This document shows, one piece after another, positions 56,077-59,671 of a DNA stretch of 59,671 bases. This DNA is from DATKBT01 sp035546295 (GTDB lineage: Bacteria > Acidobacteriota > Thermoanaerobaculia > Multivoradales > Multivoraceae): NCBI GenBank assembly GCA_035546295.1, contig DATKBT010000109.1, positions 1 to 59,671 on the forward strand, written 5' to 3'. A model generated the notes under the pieces. That model saw only the letters and a list, made by a program, of their open reading frames with translations, made no database searches and was not told the origin of the DNA. The first letter of the stretch is position 1; each line of letters begins with the position of its first letter. The position numbers were made by a program, and so were the translations under genes.

Positions 56077-58308
56077 TCAGCCGCTCTCCCCAGCCGCCGC
56101 CGGATAGAGCTCGTCGAACTCCGCCTCTCCGTGAAGCAGCGCCAGATCGGTGTCGCGCCGCGCCCAATCGGAGTCCTTGAACCCGTTGCGCCACGCGTTG
56201 CGCAGGGCGTCCATCGCCTTCTCCTTCTCGTTCAGGGCGCAGAAGGTGCAAGCGGCGTTGTAGTGGATCGTCGCCTCGCTCGGACGCAGCAGCATCGCCA
56301 GGTCGGCTTCGCGCATCGCGTCGTCTCCCCGCCCCTCGTTGGCGTATTCGTTGGCCAGCAGGATGCGCGCGCGGGCATCCTCGGGGACTTCGCGCAGGTG
56401 GGTCTCGAGCGCCTGGACCATCCGCTGGCGCAGGTTCTTGACCGCTTCCTGCTTGCCCAGCGCCTGGAGCGAGTTGCTGATCGGCACGTAGACGTTGTAG
56501 TCGTCGCCGGCGTTGTCGAGCGCCGCTTCCGCCTGGCTCTCGACCTCACGGTAGAGGCCGGCGGCGAACAGCGCTCGGAGCAGCAGGTAGTAGGCGCCCT
56601 CGCAGTCGGGCTTGCGCTCGATCACCGCGCTGACGATCGCGATCGCCTCCTCGTACTGACCCTTGGCGTAGAGGATCCAGGCCTGGGCGACCATCACCTC
56701 GGGCACCTCCGGCTGGAGGGCGACGGCTTTCTGCGACGCCGCGCGAGCGCGGTCGATCCAGACGTCCTGGCGCGCATAGTTGCAGTGGAAGTAGGCGGAG
56801 ACGTTGGCGATCGCCGCGTAGGCCAGCGCGAACCGAGGATCCTGGGTCACCGCGTTATCGAACATCTGGAGCGCGAACTCGAGGTCCTGTCGGGTCAGCC
56901 GTCGGGCGTAGCTGCGGCCTCGCAGGTACAGGTCGTAAGCCTGGAGGTTGTCGGTGGGCTTGGCCGCGAGCTCCTGCTCTTCCTGGGGGGACAGCGTGAT
57001 GCGCAGCGCCTCGGCGATCTTGCGCGCGATCTCGTCCTGGAGCTCGAAGACGTCGGCCATCTCGCGGTCGTAGCGCTCCGACCAGATCGGGAAGTCGGTG
57101 TGGGTGTCGACGAGCTGGGCGTTGATGCGCAACCGATTGCCGGCACGCCGGATGCTGCCTCCGAGCACGTGGCTGGCGTTGAGCTGCTGCCCGATCTGGC
57201 TCGGCGTCACCTGCTTGTCGCGGTAGGCGAGCACGGTGGGCCGCGAGAAGATGTTGAGCCCCTTGATCTTCGACAGCTCGGTGATGATGTCCTCGGTGAT
57301 GCCGTCGCGCAGGTACTCGTCCTCCTTCGCGCCGCTGAGGTTCTCGAAGTAGAGGACCGCGATCGACCTCTGCGCCCCCTGCTCGGCGCTCGGGTGCGAG
57401 CCCGAGGCGGAGGCGGCCGCGGCATGGCGCCCGGAGTCGAGCTTGCGCCGGAGCCGCAGCAGGTCGGTCTTGAGCTCGGTCGCGGTCTGGTAGCGGAGGC
57501 TGCGGTCCTTCTCCAACGCCTTGTCGAGGATGACGCCGATCTCCGGCGGGAGCGATGGCTGCACCTCGCTCAGCGGGCGAGGATCGCGGTTGAGGATGGC
57601 GTCGTAGAGCACAGCCTGGGTATGCCCCTCGAACGGCAGGGACCCGGCCGCCACCTGGTAGAGCATCGTGCCGAGCGAGAAGATGTCGGTGCGCGAGTCG
57701 GTCAGCTTGCCGCGAGCCTGCTCGGGAGACATGTAGGCGACGGTTCCGAGAACCGTGCCCACCGCGGTCAGGTGGGCGTCCTCGAGCATGGTCTCGGCGC
57801 GCGAGCCGGAATCGGCGGAGACCGCCTGCTGCGGCTTCGCTGCGGTCTTCGCCAGGCCGAAGTCCAGGATCTTCACCTGCGCGCGCGCCGTGATCATGAT
57901 GTTGCCCGGCTTGAGGTCGCGGTGGACGATCCCCTTCGAGTGCGCCGACTCCAGCGCGTCGGCGAGCTGAACGCCGAGGTCGACCAGCCGGTCGGCGTCG
58001 AAGGACTCCTTGCCGACGAGCTCGGCGAGGGTCTGCCCCTCGACCAGCTCCATGACGATGAAGTGCCGCCCCTGGTGCTCCTCGATGGCGTGGACGGTGC
58101 AGATCCCGGGATGGTTGAGCGCGGAGGCGGCGCGCGCCTCACGCTTGAAGCGCTCGAGCATCCCAGGCTCCCGCTCCATCGCATCGGAGAGGACTTTGAT
58201 CGCCACCCGACGCCCGAGGTTGGTGTCCTGCGCAGCGTAGACGGCGCCCATACCGCCGCTGCCGATGGGCTCGAGGATCTCGTAGTGGCCGATGGTCTGG
58301 CCGATCAT
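56077..58308 (-). CDS. Ser/Thr protein kinase with TolB-like and TPR domains
   Basis: A 743-residue soluble-looking kinase. The kinase domain is about 9-290 with GSGGMG (16-21), K38 in VAIKVL, HRDLK (129-133), DFG (149-151) and SPEQ. A TolB-N/FlgO-like domain ('SIAVLYFENLSG..ED', 'GITEDIITELSKI', 'VLGGSIRRAGNRLRINAQLVD') lies at about 313-435. TPR repeats run to the end. No membrane helix is evident, unlike the two other kinases here. No sigma gene is attached. This domain order is common in acidobacteria; substrates are unknown. Confidence 0.92.
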   Translation of the reverse strand: MIGQTIGHYEILEPIGSGGMGAVYAAQDTNLGRRVAIKVLSDAMEREPGMLERFKREARAASALNHPGICTVHAIEEHQGRHFIVMELVEGQTLAELVGKESFDADRLVDLGVQLADALESAHSKGIVHRDLKPGNIMITARAQVKILDFGLAKTAAKPQQAVSADSGSRAETMLEDAHLTAVGTVLGTVAYMSPEQARGKLTDSRTDIFSLGTMLYQVAAGSLPFEGHTQAVLYDAILNRDPRPLSEVQPSLPPEIGVILDKALEKDRSLRYQTATELKTDLLRLRRKLDSGRHAAAASASGSHPSAEQGAQRSIAVLYFENLSGAKEDEYLRDGITEDIITELSKIKGLNIFSRPTVLAYRDKQVTPSQIGQQLNASHVLGGSIRRAGNRLRINAQLVDTHTDFPIWSERYDREMADVFELQDEIARKIAEALRITLSPQEEQELAAKPTDNLQAYDLYLRGRSYARRLTRQDLEFALQMFDNAVTQDPRFALAYAAIANVSAYFHCNYARQDVWIDRARAASQKAVALQPEVPEVMVAQAWILYAKGQYEEAIAIVSAVIERKPDCEGAYYLLLRALFAAGLYREVESQAEAALDNAGDDYNVYVPISNSLQALGKQEAVKNLRQRMVQALETHLREVPEDARARILLANEYANEGRGDDAMREADLAMLLRPSEATIHYNAACTFCALNEKEKAMDALRNAWRNGFKDSDWARRDTDLALLHGEAEFDELYPAAAGESG

Positions 58309-58524
58309 CCGGAGGCTCCGAGGGTGCGCGCTGCGGAGATCGGGCGGGCGACGGAGTCCCGCTCGGCGAGCACGAAGAGGGGCGATGATAGCCGAAGCAT
58401 CTGGTCTCGGCGGGCTCGTCCTGGGCGAGATGCGGCCTCGACGCCGTACCGGGAGAGATCGAGTGAGCTCCGAGGATCGGCACGACGCGGACCGGCTGTC
58501 CGCCGCGACCTGCGTGGGCAGAGG

Positions 58525-59583
58525 TCACTCTAGGGGACTGGGCGTCGCGTCCGACTCCACCCCGCCCCCTGCCCGCAGCCAGGCACCGAGCCCGCCGGTC
58601 AGGTGGCGGAGGCCTGAAGAGCCGGTCCTGCGCAGGGTATCGAGCGCGAGGGCGGAGCGCTCTCCGAAGGCGCAGTAGAGGACCACTCTCTTCCCCTCGG
58701 TCTGGAGCCGACGCAGACGGTCGCCGCTGCACAGTGTGGTGTCGACGTCGCCGTAGGGGACGTGGAGCGAGCCCGGGATCACGCCGTCGCGCGCCCTCTC
58801 CCCCGCCTCGCGCAGGTCGACGAGCACCGTGCCGCCCTCCTCGAGCTCGCGCATCAGGGCCTCGGCCTCGACCTCCTCGCCCTCCTGGAGGTATCTGGAG
58901 AGGTCGCATCCGACCGCTCTGTTGGCGGGCACCGCGACATCCATCATCTTCGGATCGGCGAGATTCAGGCTGTTCATGATCTCGGCGTACTCCTCGGCCG
59001 AGGACACCTGGAGGCGAGGGTTGTGCATCGCCTCCCAGGCCAGGGTCGAAGCGGTGTTCCCGCGATAGTCGTGGGCCGGAAAGACGATCAGGTCCTCGGG
59101 GAGCGCGAGCAGCTTGTTGAACAGCGAGTCGTAGGCCTGGAAGGGATCACCGTTCTGGAAATCGGTGCGCCCGGTGCCGCCGATCAGGAGCGCGTCGCCG
59201 GTGAAGACGCGGTCGGACATCACGAAGCTGTACGAGTCGTCGGTGTGGCCGGGCGTGTACAGGGTGCGCAACTTCACGCCGTCGACGTCGACCACCTCGT
59301 CCTCGCGCAGGCGCATCGACACCACCTCGGCGCCCGACCGCTCCCCCATCACGGTGACGCAACGCGTCAGGTCGCGGAGCGCGCCCAGCCCGGTGATGTG
59401 ATCCGCGTGGATGTGCGTGTCGATCGCCTTGACCAGGCGCAGCTCGAGGCGGTCGAGCAGCGCGACGTACCGGTCGACCTGCTCGAACACCGGATCGATG
59501 ATCAGCGCCTCGGCTCCTGTCCGCCGCGCGAGGACGTAGGTGAAGGTGCTGGAGACGGGGTCCTGGAGCTGCTGGAAGATCAT
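58525..59583 (-). CDS. Persulfide dioxygenase (ETHE1-like) fused to rhodanese
   Basis: A 352-residue fusion. The metallo-beta-lactamase domain has H57-x-H59-x-D61-H62, H113 (PGHTDDS), D130 (FTGDALL) and H171 (FPAHDYRG). The ETHE1 features are 'IDPVFEQVDRYVALL' and 'GGTGRTDFQNGD'. The C-terminal rhodanese domain (about 235-345) has active-site C304 in CAFGERS. It would oxidise glutathione persulfide to sulfite and move sulfane sulfur, detoxifying sulfide. All catalytic residues are present. The ATG follows a distant GGAGG, and the upstream gene lies beyond the window. Confidence 0.92.
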   Translation of the reverse strand: MIFQQLQDPVSSTFTYVLARRTGAEALIIDPVFEQVDRYVALLDRLELRLVKAIDTHIHADHITGLGALRDLTRCVTVMGERSGAEVVSMRLREDEVVDVDGVKLRTLYTPGHTDDSYSFVMSDRVFTGDALLIGGTGRTDFQNGDPFQAYDSLFNKLLALPEDLIVFPAHDYRGNTASTLAWEAMHNPRLQVSSAEEYAEIMNSLNLADPKMMDVAVPANRAVGCDLSRYLQEGEEVEAEALMRELEEGGTVLVDLREAGERARDGVIPGSLHVPYGDVDTTLCSGDRLRRLQTEGKRVVLYCAFGERSALALDTLRRTGSSGLRHLTGGLGAWLRAGGGVESDATPSPLE

Positions 59584-59671
59584 CGTCTCGACGGTGCCTC
59601 CGAGGTGGAGTCTCTGCTCGGGCTCCGGTGCCCGATCGCCGACTGAGCTCCGTCGTCCTCGAGCCTATCGC

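Overview
The window is GC-rich, chromosome-like DNA from a bacterium that is most probably an acidobacterium of the Thermoanaerobaculia type. No rRNA or tRNA gene was seen, so this rests on gene families: PadR regulators coupled to giant 'ADOP' permeases, a GWxTD-like/VWFA secreted protein, eukaryote-type Ser/Thr kinases fused to TPR or TolB-like modules, ECF sigma factors with a TALVHE/TAVVHE-type region 2, and secreted proteins with a C-terminal domain carrying 'LTPDTGYFW.FD'. All of these are typical of Acidobacteriota. No plasmid, phage or CRISPR signature was found.

Layout. 1-3200 is a scrapyard: the tail of one CDS, a broken NhaP2-type antiporter, an intact triple-Usp stress protein and a decayed tyrosine recombinase. 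3165-8321 (minus) is a kinase > ECF sigma > secreted-protein cluster. 8559-11329 is a divergent ABC exporter/TetR pair with a palindromic operator. 11343-13575 holds a peptidase scrap, an NTF2-like protein, minisatellites and a CoxE-like VWA protein. 13796-20872 (plus) is a seven-gene RDD-SpoIIM-membrane-DUF4129-DUF4350-MoxR-DUF58 operon with stop/start overlaps. 21283-27715 (minus) runs LemA > M48 protease > ABC ATPase > GWxTD/VWFA protein. 28043-30819 is divergent ppk1 and sixA. 30847-33945 (minus) holds a SpoIIE-type phosphatase and a VapBC-like pair. 34142-38246 (minus) is a second kinase > ECF sigma unit, with trmJ coupled behind it. 38540-44390 holds a small Cys-motif secreted protein, a DUF3516 helicase, an IPTL-CTERM pseudogene and RecQ. 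44421-47440 (minus) is a tandem pair of secreted repeat proteins, one beheaded. 47575-55973 (plus) holds a membrane phosphodiesterase and two PadR-ADOP units. 56077-59583 (minus) holds a TolB-like/TPR kinase and a persulfide dioxygenase-rhodanese fusion.

How the genes work together. Signalling and envelope functions dominate. In both kinase-sigma units the kinase stop overlaps the sigma start by 4 nt, and both sigma factors carry Thr where most ECF sigmas have the acidic DAED motif of region 2.2, which suggests phosphorylation-controlled sigma factors. A second theme is one C-terminal domain family of secreted proteins: three long copies plus two decayed 3' scraps lie in 60 kb. A third is short tandem duplication (units of 6-24 bp), both inside intact genes and in pseudogenes, suggesting frequent replication slippage.
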